Positions 24,077-33,035 are shown, counted from the first letter of the stretch. The stretch is DNA of 41,260 nt from Polaromonas sp. (GCA_025363315.1 JANYED010000191.1:1-41260), one strand, 5' to 3'. Program-made: numbers and translations. The notes: generated by a model from the letters alone, not told the origin.

Positions 24077-27000
24077 TCAGGCGCTCAAAAGCGCCGCATT
24101 TCCCCCTGCCGCTGTGGTGTTCACCGTCACCGTTTGTTCTGCGCAAAACCGGTACAAATAATGCGGCCCACCGGCTTTGGGGCCGGTGCCGCTCAGGCCC
24201 TCGCCGCCAAACGGTTGCATGCCCACCACCGCGCCTGTCATGGCGCGGTTGATGTACACATTGCCAATGTGCGCGCTGGCAGCAAGCGCCTGGGCGCGCG
24301 AGTCGATGCGGGTTTGAATGCCAAGCGTCAGGCCATAGCCCAGCGCGTTGATTTGCGCGATGACGGCTTCCGGCTCGCCAGACCAGCGCACGATTTGCAG
24401 CACCGGGCCAAAAATTTCATCCGTCACAGCGGCAATGCTGCGGACTTCAAAGGCGGTGGGCAGGATGCAGTTTGCTATAGTTAAAATAGCTGCTCGCACA
24501 CGTTTTGATTGGTCTAACAGCAATTTAGCCTCTGAATTAAGGCGTTTGACTTGTATCTCAATCACCTCAAACGCATCGGCATCAATCAGGGGACCCACAT
24601 CAGTTTGCAGGTCTGCTGCGTCGCCAGTAGAAAGCTCAAGCGCCGCGCCTTGCACCATGGCTATCAACCGGTCAGCAATGCTTTCGTGCACACACAACAG
24701 CCGCAGCGCTGAGCAGCGCTGGCCGGCGCTTTTAAAGGCGCTGTGCATCACCGCGTCCACCACTTGCTCGGGCAGTGCGCTGCTGTCAACCAGCATGGCG
24801 TTGATACCGCCGGTTTCGGCAATTAGCGGCGTGATGGGCCCGTCTTTGGCGGCCAGTGCGCGGTTGATGATTTTGGCTACCTCGGTGGAGCCGGTAAACA
24901 CCACGCCCGCCAGGCCCGATTGCGCCACCAGCGCCGCACCCACTGTGCCCCCAGGTCCGTGCGCCAGTTGCAGCACGCCGCTGGGCACGCCTGCATCTGT
25001 CAAGATTTGAACGGCAGCCTGCGCCACGCCGGGTGTTTGTTCGGCGGGCTTGGCAATCACGGCGTTGCCTGTAGCCAGCGCAGCCGCCACCTGACCCACA
25101 AAAATCGCCAGTGGGAAGTTCCACGGGCTGATGCACAGCCACACGCCGCGTGCCTTGAGCTGCAGCACATTGGTTTCACCGGTAATGCCAAAGGCGGTGC
25201 CGTCATGCGCCTGCGGCAAATGGATCGGCGCCATGATGCGTTCTGCCTCGCCAGCGTAGTAGCGCAAAAAATCAATCGCTTCGCGCACTTCGGCAATTGC
25301 GTCGCCCCATGTTTTAAAGGCTTCTTTGACCAGCAGGGCGCACAGTGCGGGAAGCTCACGCTGCATCACGTCAGCGGATTTGCGCAAAATGGCGGCACGT
25401 TCGGCGACTGGCGTATTGCTCCATGTTTGATAGCTGCTCGCGCCCGTAGTTATTGCGCTAGAGGCCGATTGGATGTCAAAAATAGCAACTTCGGGCACCT
25501 GGGCTGCGGCATAGGCTGCTTGCAGCGGCTGCAGCATCGCTGCAACTGCCAAGTCCACGCCCGCACTGTTTTGGCGGCTGGGGCCGAACAAGTCGGCAGG
25601 CAGCGGCAGGGAAGGTTGCGGATGCAACACCAGCGGCGACGTCAGCAGTGCATCCATGCCGACCGACTCATCGGCCAGCTGGTGCACAAAGGACGAGTTG
25701 GCACCGTTTTCAAGCAGGCGGCGCACCAGGTAGGCGAGCAAGTCTTTGTGTGAGCCGACGGGTGCGTAAATGCGGCAGGTGGCGTGCGGGTTCTTCAACA
25801 CTTCGCGGAAGACCCCTTCGCCCATGCCGTGCAGGCGTTGCAGTTCGTAGGGGCTCCTGCTCAGCTTGGCTATGTCAATGATTGCCGCAATCGTGCCCGC
25901 GTTGTGTCCGGCAAACTGCGGATAAATGGCGTCGGGCGCACTAAGTAACGTTTTGGCGCAGGCGAGATAGGCAATGTCGGTGTGGTTTTTATGCGTAAAG
26001 ACCGGGTAGTGCGGCAGGCCAAGTTCTTGGGTGCGTTTGATCTTGGCGTCCCAGTACGCGCCCTTGACCAGGCGGCACATCAGGCGCAGATTGTATTTGC
26101 GCGCCAGCACAACAACGTGCTGCACCAGGTCAAGCGCGCGGGTCTGGTAGGCCTGCAGCGCCAGGCCAAAGCCGCGCCATTCGGGGTGGTTTAGGGCAAC
26201 CAGCGCGGCCAACGCTTCAAACACATCAAGCGACAGCTCCAGCCGGTCGACTTCTTCGGCGTCAATCGTCAGGTTGATGTTGGCGCGTGCAGCCAGCTGG
26301 CACAGGCCCCACACGCGCGGCACCAGCTCGGCCATCACTCTAGCGTGCTGGGTGTGTTCAAACCGTGGGTGCAACGCGCTGAGTTTGATAGAAATACCAT
26401 CATTTAGCTCGCAAGCCCAATTGATTCGTGCGCGAGCAGCTATTGAATGTATAGCGTTTGTGTAGCTGGCTAGGTACGCTTGCGCGTCAAGCTCGGTGCG
26501 TGCGCCTTCGCCCAGCATGTCATAGGAAAAGCGAATACCGCTTTGTTTTTTCTTCGCGCTCTGGGCCTCGTCCATGGCGTCATGGATCGTCTGGCCAAGA
26601 ACGAATTGTTTGCCCAGCAACTGCACGGCTCGCAAGGTCGCTGCTACCACGGCACGTGCGCCCAGCTTGCTCAGCGCGCCGCCAGTGCCATCGGCTGCCG
26701 GCAAAAACTTCTTGGACAAACCAATGGCGCTGGACGACAGCCGCGCCATCGCTTTGGCCGATTTTTCATCACCGCCCGCAAAGTCTGCGCGGCCCAGCTG
26801 GTCGGCGGTCAGAGCAATGGCGGTGTCGACGTCTGGCACGCGCAGCAGCGCTTCAGCCAGGCGCATCAACGCCAGGCCTTCGGCGCTTGAAATGGGGTAT
26901 TCCTTAAGCAAGCTTTCCATCGCCCAGAACGGCGGCGGATTGGCGCGCACCGACTCGACCCAAGGCTTGGCCGCTACTGTCGCCGCAGCCCAGTCCAGCG

Positions 27001-27094
27001 CGTCGCCCAGCGAGTGCAAATGGGCTTTCACGACGTCGGCCTCCAGGCGGTACGGGTTGGGCAGGCGCTGCGGGTTAGTGGGAAAATGGGTCAT
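24077..27094 (-). CDS. putA: Bifunctional proline dehydrogenase / delta-1-pyrroline-5-carboxylate dehydrogenase PutA
   Basis: About 1005 residues from ATG 27094. The N-terminal ribbon-helix-helix DNA-binding domain of long PutA is absent, so it is enzyme only. The proline dehydrogenase barrel spans roughly residues 190-480 and includes RLVKGAYWDAKIKR, YELQRLHGMGE and RIYAPVGSHKDLLAYLVRR. The aldehyde dehydrogenase part begins near residue 560: Rossmann block VFTGSTEVAK, AETGGINAM with the catalytic-base Glu, and the nucleophile Cys794 in AGQRCSALR. It oxidises proline to glutamate with FAD and NAD+. Three copies of the dispersed repeat are inside the gene. It is divergent from an Lrp-type regulator. 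Confidence 0.95.
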   Translation of the reverse strand: MTHFPTNPQRLPNPYRLEADVVKAHLHSLGDALDWAAATVAAKPWVESVRANPPPFWAMESLLKEYPISSAEGLALMRLAEALLRVPDVDTAIALTADQLGRADFAGGDEKSAKAMARLSSSAIGLSKKFLPAADGTGGALSKLGARAVVAATLRAVQLLGKQFVLGQTIHDAMDEAQSAKKKQSGIRFSYDMLGEGARTELDAQAYLASYTNAIHSIAARARINWACELNDGISIKLSALHPRFEHTQHARVMAELVPRVWGLCQLAARANINLTIDAEEVDRLELSLDVFEALAALVALNHPEWRGFGLALQAYQTRALDLVQHVVVLARKYNLRLMCRLVKGAYWDAKIKRTQELGLPHYPVFTHKNHTDIAYLACAKTLLSAPDAIYPQFAGHNAGTIAAIIDIAKLSRSPYELQRLHGMGEGVFREVLKNPHATCRIYAPVGSHKDLLAYLVRRLLENGANSSFVHQLADESVGMDALLTSPLVLHPQPSLPLPADLFGPSRQNSAGVDLAVAAMLQPLQAAYAAAQVPEVAIFDIQSASSAITTGASSYQTWSNTPVAERAAILRKSADVMQRELPALCALLVKEAFKTWGDAIAEVREAIDFLRYYAGEAERIMAPIHLPQAHDGTAFGITGETNVLQLKARGVWLCISPWNFPLAIFVGQVAAALATGNAVIAKPAEQTPGVAQAAVQILTDAGVPSGVLQLAHGPGGTVGAALVAQSGLAGVVFTGSTEVAKIINRALAAKDGPITPLIAETGGINAMLVDSSALPEQVVDAVMHSAFKSAGQRCSALRLLCVHESIADRLIAMVQGAALELSTGDAADLQTDVGPLIDADAFEVIEIQVKRLNSEAKLLLDQSKRVRAAILTIANCILPTAFEVRSIAAVTDEIFGPVLQIVRWSGEPEAVIAQINALGYGLTLGIQTRIDSRAQALAASAHIGNVYINRAMTGAVVGMQPFGGEGLSGTGPKAGGPHYLYRFCAEQTVTVNTTAAGGNAALLSA
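24474..24523 (+). repeat. Dispersed repeat family 1, putA copy 1 (aldehyde dehydrogenase domain)
   Basis: GCTATAGTTAAAATAGC stem-loop plus TGCTCGCACACGTTTTGATT. In frame, it encodes LLLDQSKRVRAAILTIANC. Confidence 0.8.
25430..25486 (+). repeat. Dispersed repeat family 1, putA copy 2 (interdomain linker)
   Basis: GCTGCTCGCGCCCGTAGTTA then GCGCTAGAGGCC. It encodes SASSAITTGASSYQTW, in a different frame from the other copies. Confidence 0.8.
26405..26456 (-). repeat. Dispersed repeat family 1, putA copy 3 (proline dehydrogenase domain)
   Basis: GCCCAATTGATTCGTGCGCG then AGCAGCTATTGAATGTATAG. It encodes AIHSIAARARINWACE. Confidence 0.85.
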
Positions 27095-27195
27095 GTTCAA
27101 ACTTTTAGTAAGATTAGATAATCACGCTATTTTTTAGGGATTTATTGCAAATTAATCGCTAAAAAAGTGGCTATTTACAAAACTATTCTCTAACG
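27095..27195. promoter_or_regulatory. putA / lrp-type regulator divergent control region
   Basis: A 101-base AT-rich spacer with TTTTTTAGGGATTTATTGCA and AATTAATCGCTAAAAAAG. It is typical of Lrp-bound divergent promoters; no exact boxes assigned. Confidence 0.5.
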
Positions 27196-27675
27196 ATGAC
27201 TATTCCAAGCCTTGATCTCGACCGCCTGGACATTCGTATTTTGAACGCGCTCCAGCTCGATGGCCGCATCAGCAATCTCAAGCTGGCCGAGGTGGTGGCG
27301 CTGTCGCCCACCGCCGCGCTAGCACGCGTGCAGCGGCTGACGCGTGACGGCTATTTGCTGGGCTACGAAGCGCGTTTGAACGCCGCCAAACTAGGCCTGG
27401 GCCTCACGGTGTTTGTAGAGGTGCTGCTGGACCGCACTACCGCAAATGTATTTGATGCTTTTAAAGCCGCGGTTCAGGTGTACCCCGAAATTACGGAGTG
27501 CCATATGGTGGCGGGCGGCTTTGACTATTTGCTGAAAACCCGCATGCGCGACATGGCGGCTTACCGCGCCTTTGCGGGCAGTGCGCTGTGGCAGTTGCCC
27601 GGTGTGCGCGAGACGCGAACTTATGCTGTGATGGAAGAGGTCAAAAATACCACGCGGCTGCCTCTGGAGGTTTGA
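27196..27675 (+). CDS. Lrp/AsnC-family regulator, probable proline-responsive activator of putA
   Basis: 159 residues. The N-terminal helix-turn-helix opens with LDLDRLDIRILNALQLDGRI and continues with SNLKLAEVVALSPTAALARV. The RAM/AsnC effector domain contains VYPEITECHMVAGGFDYLLK, the family's typical block. It lies back to back with putA, and short PutA lacks its own DNA-binding domain, so this protein is the likely proline-responsive regulator (PutR/BkdR-like). The effector is inference. Confidence 0.9.
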   Translation: MTIPSLDLDRLDIRILNALQLDGRISNLKLAEVVALSPTAALARVQRLTRDGYLLGYEARLNAAKLGLGLTVFVEVLLDRTTANVFDAFKAAVQVYPEITECHMVAGGFDYLLKTRMRDMAAYRAFAGSALWQLPGVRETRTYAVMEEVKNTTRLPLEV

Positions 27676-28045
27676 TCATTCCCACGCTTTTCGTGATCGA
27701 CTCTACGGCGCGCGAGCGGGCTGTCGATCCGTTTTGCTTCGTATCCTCCACCCCTTTCGGGCTCCTTCTTGACCTACGCAAAACGCATCAACAGCCCGCT
27801 CTTTTGGAAATCTGCATGAGGTGGAAACTTTGAGCAACACACACTGTCAAGCAACGGGTACGGCGCGTCTCCCGCAGCGAAGGCAAGGCGGAGCCCCGCA
27901 GGGGTGGGGGATATGAGCGGAGGGAAATCCGCCGTAGCCGTTGCGGGTTTGGGCACGCGCTCTCCTGAACCCTGTCCTATCAGGTGCTTCCCCAATGCGC
28001 CCTACGTCAACACCGGCTAGGCTAGAGTTAATTTTCGGAGAGTCT
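27676..28045. other. 370-base gene-free stretch with a GC-rich repeat-like element
   Basis: No convincing gene. Bases 27870-27912 (CGTCTCCCGCAGCGAAGGCA followed by GGCGGAGCCCCGCAGGGG) resemble the end of family 2 copy 2 (GGCTCCGCAGGGGTG). An arm AGCGGGCTGT at 27716-27725 has a matching ACAGCCCGCT at 27791-27800, a perfect 10-base inverted pair. An open frame from 27941 runs into the ligase, but the GTG at 28046 with GGAG upstream is the better start. Confidence 0.5.
27716..27800. repeat. Widely spaced 10-base inverted repeat after the lrp-type gene
   Basis: AGCGGGCTGT and ACAGCCCGCT are exact inverted copies flanking a 65-base loop. The role is unknown; an RNA fold or the remnant of a small element are possible. 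Confidence 0.35.
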
Positions 28046-29767
28046 GTGCCTTCATCAACCTTCCCACCTCACCAGCGCCACTACGCCATCTGGCCCAAGC
28101 GTTTGCCGCACAGCATCACGCCGCCTGCCACGTCGCTGTGGCACAACCTGGCCATCAACGCGCAGCGGTTTCCTGACAAGGCGGCGCTGGTGTTTTTTGA
28201 CCGCACCTACACCTACCGCGATGTTTTGACGCAGGCCGAGGCACTGGCCGCCACGCTGGCGCGCATGGGGGTAAAAAAGGGCGACCGCGTGCTGCTAAAC
28301 ATGCAAAACTGCCCCCAGTGGGTGATTGCCCACTTTGCCATTTTGCGGGCCAACGCGGTGGTGGTGCCTGTTAACCCGATGAACCGCGCTGAAGAGCTTA
28401 AGCATTACATCCTCGACCCCGACACCAAAGTCGCCATCACGTCCGGCGACCTGGCGGCCGAGCTGGCCAAGGCCAACGCGCAGCTGGCCCCAAGCGAGCG
28501 ATTGAGGCATGTCATCGTGACCCATTACAGCGACGCGTTTGACATGGCCGCGCCTGATGCCGCCATGCCTGAAGCTTGGCGTGACTGGCTGGGCACGCAA
28601 CATGCGCTGCCGGCCATGCAAGGCGAGGGTGTCATAACCTGGGCAGACGCCTTGTCTGGCGGCACAGCCGACCTGCCCGCACACACGGCAACCCCGCAAG
28701 ACTTGGCCGTGCTTCCCTACACCAGCGGCACCACCGGCCTGCCCAAGGGCTGCATGCACACGCACGCCAGCATCATGCACAACGCGGTGGCCACAGCACT
28801 GTGGGGCAGTACAAATTTTGAGCATGTCATTTTGTCGGTCGTGCCGATGTTTCACATCACCGGCATGGTGTCGGTCATGCATGCGTCGATGTACGGCGGC
28901 ACCACGCTGGTCATCATGCCCCGCTGGGACCGCGAGCTGGCCGGCCACCTCATCAGCCGCTGGCGCGTGACGCACTGGACCAACATCCCCACCATGGTGA
29001 TTGACCTGCTGGCCAGCCCCAACTTCGACAAGTTTGATGTCAGCAGCCTTGTCTACATCGGCGGTGGCGGCGCGGCCATGCCGCAAGCCGTGGCGCAGCG
29101 CTTGCTAGACAGTTACGGCCTGCATTACGCCGAAGGCTACGGCCTGACAGAAACCGCCGCGCCGTCGCACAGCAACCCGCATGACCGCACCAAACAGCAG
29201 TGCCTGGGCGTGCCCTTCATTAGTTGCGATGCACGGGTCATCGACCCAACGACGTTGAAAGAAATGCCGCAGGGCGAGCAGGGCGAAATCATCATGAGCG
29301 GGCCGCAAATTTTTAGCGGCTACTGGAAGCGGCCAGACGCCACAGCTGACGCATTTATTGAGCTGGATGGCAAGCGGTTTTTTCGTTCAGGCGACTTGGG
29401 GCATGTCGATGAAGAAGGCTACTTTTTCATCACTGACCGCCTCAAACGCATGATCAACGCGTCAGGCTTTAAAGTCTGGCCGGCAGAGGTCGAGGCGCTG
29501 ATGTTCAAGCACCCCGCCATTCAGGAAGCCTGCATTATTTCAACGGTCGACGCGTACCGGGGCGAGTCTGTCAAGGCCGTGGTGGTACTGCGCGCCGCCT
29601 TTAAAGGGCAGGTGACAGAAGACGAGATCATTGCCTGGTGCAAAGACACCATGGCCGCCTATAAATATCCACGCGTGGTGCAGTTTGTGGACGCACTGCC
29701 TAAAAGCGGCGCAGGCAAAGTCATGTGGCGGGCGCTGCAAGAGGCAGAGGCGGCTAAGGTGAGTTGA
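28046..29767 (+). CDS. Long-chain fatty acid/acyl-CoA ligase (AMP-forming)
   Basis: About 573 residues from GTG 28046, with CGGAG five bases upstream. ANL-superfamily motifs in order: A3 LPYTSGTTGLPKGCMHTH; A5 HYAEGYGLTETAAPSHSN; A7 FFRSGDLGHVDEEGYFFITD; A8 RLKRMINASGFKVWPAEVEA; and A10 PKSGAGKVMWRAL near the end. It activates a carboxylic acid to acyl-AMP and then the CoA ester in the cytoplasm. The chain length of the substrate cannot be read from sequence. The next gene follows on the same strand. Confidence 0.9.
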   Translation: MPSSTFPPHQRHYAIWPKRLPHSITPPATSLWHNLAINAQRFPDKAALVFFDRTYTYRDVLTQAEALAATLARMGVKKGDRVLLNMQNCPQWVIAHFAILRANAVVVPVNPMNRAEELKHYILDPDTKVAITSGDLAAELAKANAQLAPSERLRHVIVTHYSDAFDMAAPDAAMPEAWRDWLGTQHALPAMQGEGVITWADALSGGTADLPAHTATPQDLAVLPYTSGTTGLPKGCMHTHASIMHNAVATALWGSTNFEHVILSVVPMFHITGMVSVMHASMYGGTTLVIMPRWDRELAGHLISRWRVTHWTNIPTMVIDLLASPNFDKFDVSSLVYIGGGGAAMPQAVAQRLLDSYGLHYAEGYGLTETAAPSHSNPHDRTKQQCLGVPFISCDARVIDPTTLKEMPQGEQGEIIMSGPQIFSGYWKRPDATADAFIELDGKRFFRSGDLGHVDEEGYFFITDRLKRMINASGFKVWPAEVEALMFKHPAIQEACIISTVDAYRGESVKAVVVLRAAFKGQVTEDEIIAWCKDTMAAYKYPRVVQFVDALPKSGAGKVMWRALQEAEAAKVS

Positions 29768-29846
29768 TCTGATCTGGCGATAGGGCAAAAGCGCGACTTA
29801 GCTGCGCCAGTGCCTCCAGGCGGGCAATATCGGTTTTAATCTAGGT

Positions 29847-30767
29847 ATGACATTTGCCCAGCTGACTCAACCTGTCCCTGCCCCCCTGACCGCCGCGCTG
29901 AGCGGTGAGCGGATCGACCTGCAAACACCGTCCGGAGCCGTGTGTTTTTACACGGCGCAACAAGCTTATTCAAATTCTCAGCCTCCGATCCTGCTGGTCC
30001 ATAGTGTGAACGCCGCCGCATCAGCCGCAGAAGTCGCCCCGCTGTATGACCACTACCGCCAGATGCGTCCCACCTATGCGATGGAATTGCCGGGTTACGG
30101 CTTTTCAGATCGCTCTGACCGGCCGTACACCATCCGGCTGATGACCGACGCGGTGCTGGCCGTGCTGGCGCACATCCGCAAGCTGCATGGTGATGCAGCG
30201 GTAGATGTGGTGGGTGTGTCCCTGTCATGTGAATATGTGGCCAGAGCGGCTTGCGAAGTGCCGGGCGCGGTGCGGCGGATAGCCATGGTCAGCCCAACGG
30301 GCTTTCGCGGCAGCAAAAAGTTTTATGGCGCGCCCGGCTCGTCACGCGGCATGGCGGGCTTTTACCGCGCTGTCAGCAATCCGCTGTGGAGTAGCGGTTT
30401 GTTCAACACCCTGACCCGGCCTGGCGTGGTGCGCTACTTTTTGCAGCGCACCTTTGGCCGCAAGCAGGTTGACGAAAACTTGTGGCGCTACTGCGTTTTG
30501 ACAGCGCGGCAGCCCGGAGCCAAGCATGCGCCTTTGTATTTTTTGTCTGCCTACCTCTTTGCTGCCGACATCAATACCCTGTATGAAAAGCTAGCCTGCC
30601 CGGTGTGGGTGTCGATGCCCACACGCGGCGACTTTACCAACTACAAGGGCCGCGGCGTGGTGGAGGGCCGAGCCAACTGGCAGTTTCATGTTGTCGATGG
30701 CGGTGCGTTGCCTTATTTTGAAGACTTGGCAGCTTTTACAGATAGATTAGACGGTTTTTGGAAGTAA
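29847..30767 (+). CDS. Alpha/beta-fold hydrolase
   Basis: 306 residues. The hydrolase fold shows ILLVHSVNAAASAAE (oxyanion region), ELPGYGFSDRSDRPYT, and the nucleophile elbow GVSLSCE with Ser125; the usual second Gly of GxSxG is Ser. The catalytic His is probably in the last 60 residues but cannot be fixed, as the canonical GH before the C-terminus is replaced by DGGALPYFED. It could be an esterase or a catalytically altered member. It faces the BciB-like gene across a short repeat-bearing gap. The substrate is unknown. Confidence 0.75.
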   Translation: MTFAQLTQPVPAPLTAALSGERIDLQTPSGAVCFYTAQQAYSNSQPPILLVHSVNAAASAAEVAPLYDHYRQMRPTYAMELPGYGFSDRSDRPYTIRLMTDAVLAVLAHIRKLHGDAAVDVVGVSLSCEYVARAACEVPGAVRRIAMVSPTGFRGSKKFYGAPGSSRGMAGFYRAVSNPLWSSGLFNTLTRPGVVRYFLQRTFGRKQVDENLWRYCVLTARQPGAKHAPLYFLSAYLFAADINTLYEKLACPVWVSMPTRGDFTNYKGRGVVEGRANWQFHVVDGGALPYFEDLAAFTDRLDGFWK

Positions 30768-30772
30768 AAGTG

Positions 30773-30820
30773 CCTGTAGCCCAATCGATACGTGCGCGAG
30801 CAGCTCCTTAAACAATAGCG
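30773..30820 (-). repeat. Dispersed repeat family 1, intergenic copy
   Basis: TAGCCCAATCGATACGTGCG followed by CGAGCAGCTCCTTAAACAAT. It sits between two convergent genes. Confidence 0.8.
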
Positions 30821-30823
30821 TTC

Positions 30824-32119
30824 TTATTTTTGCGACAAAGGTTTTTCAGCCTCAGTCGGCTCCAAACCATAGGGCTTAACCAACTGCCACACGTGCGCCG
30901 GGACCATGTTTTTCATTTTTGCCGGCATTTCGCGGCGCAGGTGAATGATGGTCTCCGCCGCCTTCATGTCGATGCGTGCGCGCGCAAACTCCAGCCCACG
31001 TGGCCCCACACGCGGCATCAGCCAGCCGACGATAGGGCGCAGCCAGTTGGGCATTTTTCTCAAGGGAAGGCCGCCTGCAGCCAGCTCTACGTTTTTGATA
31101 AAACCCTTTACCGCGCCGGCGCGTTTGCCAGCGCTGCCAGGCTCAGAGGTCACCACGTCATTACCCAGCAACTTGAGCAAATCTTCACCGCGCTGGTTGC
31201 GCACCAGCAGCCACTGCTCACCCTGGCCGCCCATGTATCCGACGGTGATGTCGCTCAGCACATTGGTGTAGTCCACACAGGTCCGGCAAGTCAGCGGAAA
31301 AAAGTCATTCGGCAGTTTTGACAGCGGCAATTGCAGGAAAGGAATCGCCTTGACGCGGCCGTCTTTGTAGCGCAACTCGACGTGGTAGTCCGCTCTGAAT
31401 TCAAGATAAGTCACATCGTCAGGGTCTTCGCCCTGGTCTTCACCCAGCAGGGCTAAAAACTCATGAAAGCGGTCGGTAGTGGTGTTGTCTGAACAAGGCG
31501 TGCCAATCACGTAAAGCTGTTCCAGGCCGAGATCACGTTTCAATTCGTCTTCAATCGCCCGCAGTGCATACACCTGGCAGGGGATGCCAATCACGGCCAG
31601 ACGCTTGTAGCCCATGGCCAAAGCAGGTTCAAGTAACGCCAGCAGCGGCGCGTAACCCATGCGCATGCCCCGGCACTCGGCCATGCCTTCGGCGCTTGTC
31701 ACAATGACTGGCTCCGGTCGCCACTTGTCGTTGGCGTCCGGCGCCATGGTCAACACCGCGTCTACAGCGCCGGTTTCCAGCAGTCGTGCGGCTAGGCCAG
31801 TAGTGATGCCGGTCCACTGCGCGCCTTTGGCGGGCGTGGCCATGCGGGCCCGCAGCATGCGGTTGTGTGGGCCAAAAAACAGCTCGTCGGGCTTTTTAAT
31901 ATCGCGTTCGCGCCCGTGTACGGCGGCTTCCAGCCGTGGGTAGTCAGGTTTGATGAACTGGCAAGCCTGGCCGCAGCGCTTTGGGTCGCTGCTGCGCGAC
32001 AAGCCGCAGTCGGTGCACAAGCCGCGCGCCGGGGCGCCGGTGATTGTGGGTTCTATAAGTGCGCTGCTGTAGGTTGAACGCGCGTGAATGGCGATGGATC
32101 GATTGGAAGTGTCGGACAT
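30824..32119 (-). CDS. FrhB-family iron-sulfur flavoprotein of the BciB / 7-hydroxymethyl-chlorophyll reductase type
   Basis: 431 residues. N-terminal Cys35, Cys38, Cys49 and Cys53 in GLCTDCGL and CGQACQF are set for an iron-sulfur cluster. Family blocks follow: GAQWTGITTGLAARLLE, GIPCQVYALRAIEDE, YVIGTPCSDN and the second Cys pair in CRTCVDYTNVLSDITVGYMG. The pattern is that of the ferredoxin-dependent divinyl chlorophyllide reductase/HCAR branch of FrhB (F420 hydrogenase beta) proteins. No bacteriochlorophyll genes are in the window, so it may act on another tetrapyrrole or isoprenoid-like substrate. It is convergent with the alpha/beta hydrolase. Confidence 0.82.
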   Translation of the reverse strand: MSDTSNRSIAIHARSTYSSALIEPTITGAPARGLCTDCGLSRSSDPKRCGQACQFIKPDYPRLEAAVHGRERDIKKPDELFFGPHNRMLRARMATPAKGAQWTGITTGLAARLLETGAVDAVLTMAPDANDKWRPEPVIVTSAEGMAECRGMRMGYAPLLALLEPALAMGYKRLAVIGIPCQVYALRAIEDELKRDLGLEQLYVIGTPCSDNTTTDRFHEFLALLGEDQGEDPDDVTYLEFRADYHVELRYKDGRVKAIPFLQLPLSKLPNDFFPLTCRTCVDYTNVLSDITVGYMGGQGEQWLLVRNQRGEDLLKLLGNDVVTSEPGSAGKRAGAVKGFIKNVELAAGGLPLRKMPNWLRPIVGWLMPRVGPRGLEFARARIDMKAAETIIHLRREMPAKMKNMVPAHVWQLVKPYGLEPTEAEKPLSQK

Positions 32120-32186
32120 GGCTAAACTTTACCTCTTAGTTTGTCGGATTGAATCCACGCCGCCCGCTACGCCGTAATGCATAAAA

Positions 32187-33035
32187 ATGAAATCGCTCAT
32201 CAACCCTTTCATCACATTGCTATTGGCCGTGATTTGCCAAGCGCCACTGCACGCTCATGAATTCTGGATCGCTCCGGTCACCGCGCCGCTGGTGGCAGGC
32301 AGCACCGTCCGCCTTAGCTTGCGGGTTGGCGAGCAGTTCACTGGAGAGCTGGTCGGCTGGTCAAAGCCGCAAACGGTGGATTTGCGCTTGGTGTCAGGGG
32401 CCGGAACGCGGGACATCAGCAGCCAGGTGCCGGCAGCGCCGGTGGCGGATTTGCCGATTGCCCTAGGCGAGCCCGGCACGCACCTGGTGGCTTTTGAAAG
32501 CAACAGCCACACCATCACCCTGTCAGCTGACAGCTTTCACGCCTATTTGCATGATGAGGGCCTGGACTTCATCAAAGCCCAGCGCCAGGCCGCGGGCAGC
32601 GCCGCAAAGCCCGGACGCGAGCGCTACCGGCGTTACGTTAAAACCCTGCTGGCGGTGCAGGGCGCCGCAGGCCCGGCAGCTGGCGTCAGTGCCGTGCCCG
32701 TGCATGCGCAAACAGTGGGTCAGCGGCTGGAACTCGTGCCGACCAACAATCCGCTGGCGATGCTGCCGGGCGACGCCTTGAACATCCAGGTGTTGTTTGA
32801 CGGCAAACCGCTGCCCGGCGGCTTGTTAAAAGCCTGGCATAAAACCACGGGCCAAACCACTCTGATCCGGGCGACCACAAACGCCGAAGGCCGTACCAGC
32901 ATGACCCTGCCGTACCCGGGCGCGTGGATGGTGAGTCTGGTCCACATGGTGGCTACAACCGGTGTAGACGGCGTGGACTGGGATAGCCTGTGGGGCAACC
33001 TGAGTTTTTCGATACCCACCGCCAACCCAAAATAG
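32187..33035 (+). CDS. Exported DUF4198-family protein
   Basis: 282 residues. The signal peptide ends in APLHAHEFW, where His-Glu-Phe-Trp at the mature N-terminus is characteristic of DUF4198 (also labelled nickel-uptake substrate-specific). The body is beta-rich: VRLSLRVGEQFTGE, the helical RQAAGSAAKPGRERYRRYVK region, then the Ig-like LPGDALNIQVLFDGKPLPGG. The family is associated with metal or carbohydrate uptake, but the function is unproven. The mature N-terminal His could bind Ni or Cu. The metallophosphoesterase gene follows after 135 bases. Confidence 0.82.
   Translation: MKSLINPFITLLLAVICQAPLHAHEFWIAPVTAPLVAGSTVRLSLRVGEQFTGELVGWSKPQTVDLRLVSGAGTRDISSQVPAAPVADLPIALGEPGTHLVAFESNSHTITLSADSFHAYLHDEGLDFIKAQRQAAGSAAKPGRERYRRYVKTLLAVQGAAGPAAGVSAVPVHAQTVGQRLELVPTNNPLAMLPGDALNIQVLFDGKPLPGGLLKAWHKTTGQTTLIRATTNAEGRTSMTLPYPGAWMVSLVHMVATTGVDGVDWDSLWGNLSFSIPTANPK

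Noticed and set aside
24920-25753. Long plus-strand frame inside putA
   Set aside because: Antisense to conserved PutA domains, with Cys/His/Arg-rich low-likelihood composition.
28295-29086. 263-codon minus-strand frame inside the acyl-CoA ligase
   Set aside because: Antisense to conserved ANL motifs; no family features.
30824-32119. Evidence for a photosynthesis gene cluster
   Set aside because: Only one BciB-like gene; no bacteriochlorophyll, reaction-centre or carotenoid genes in the window.
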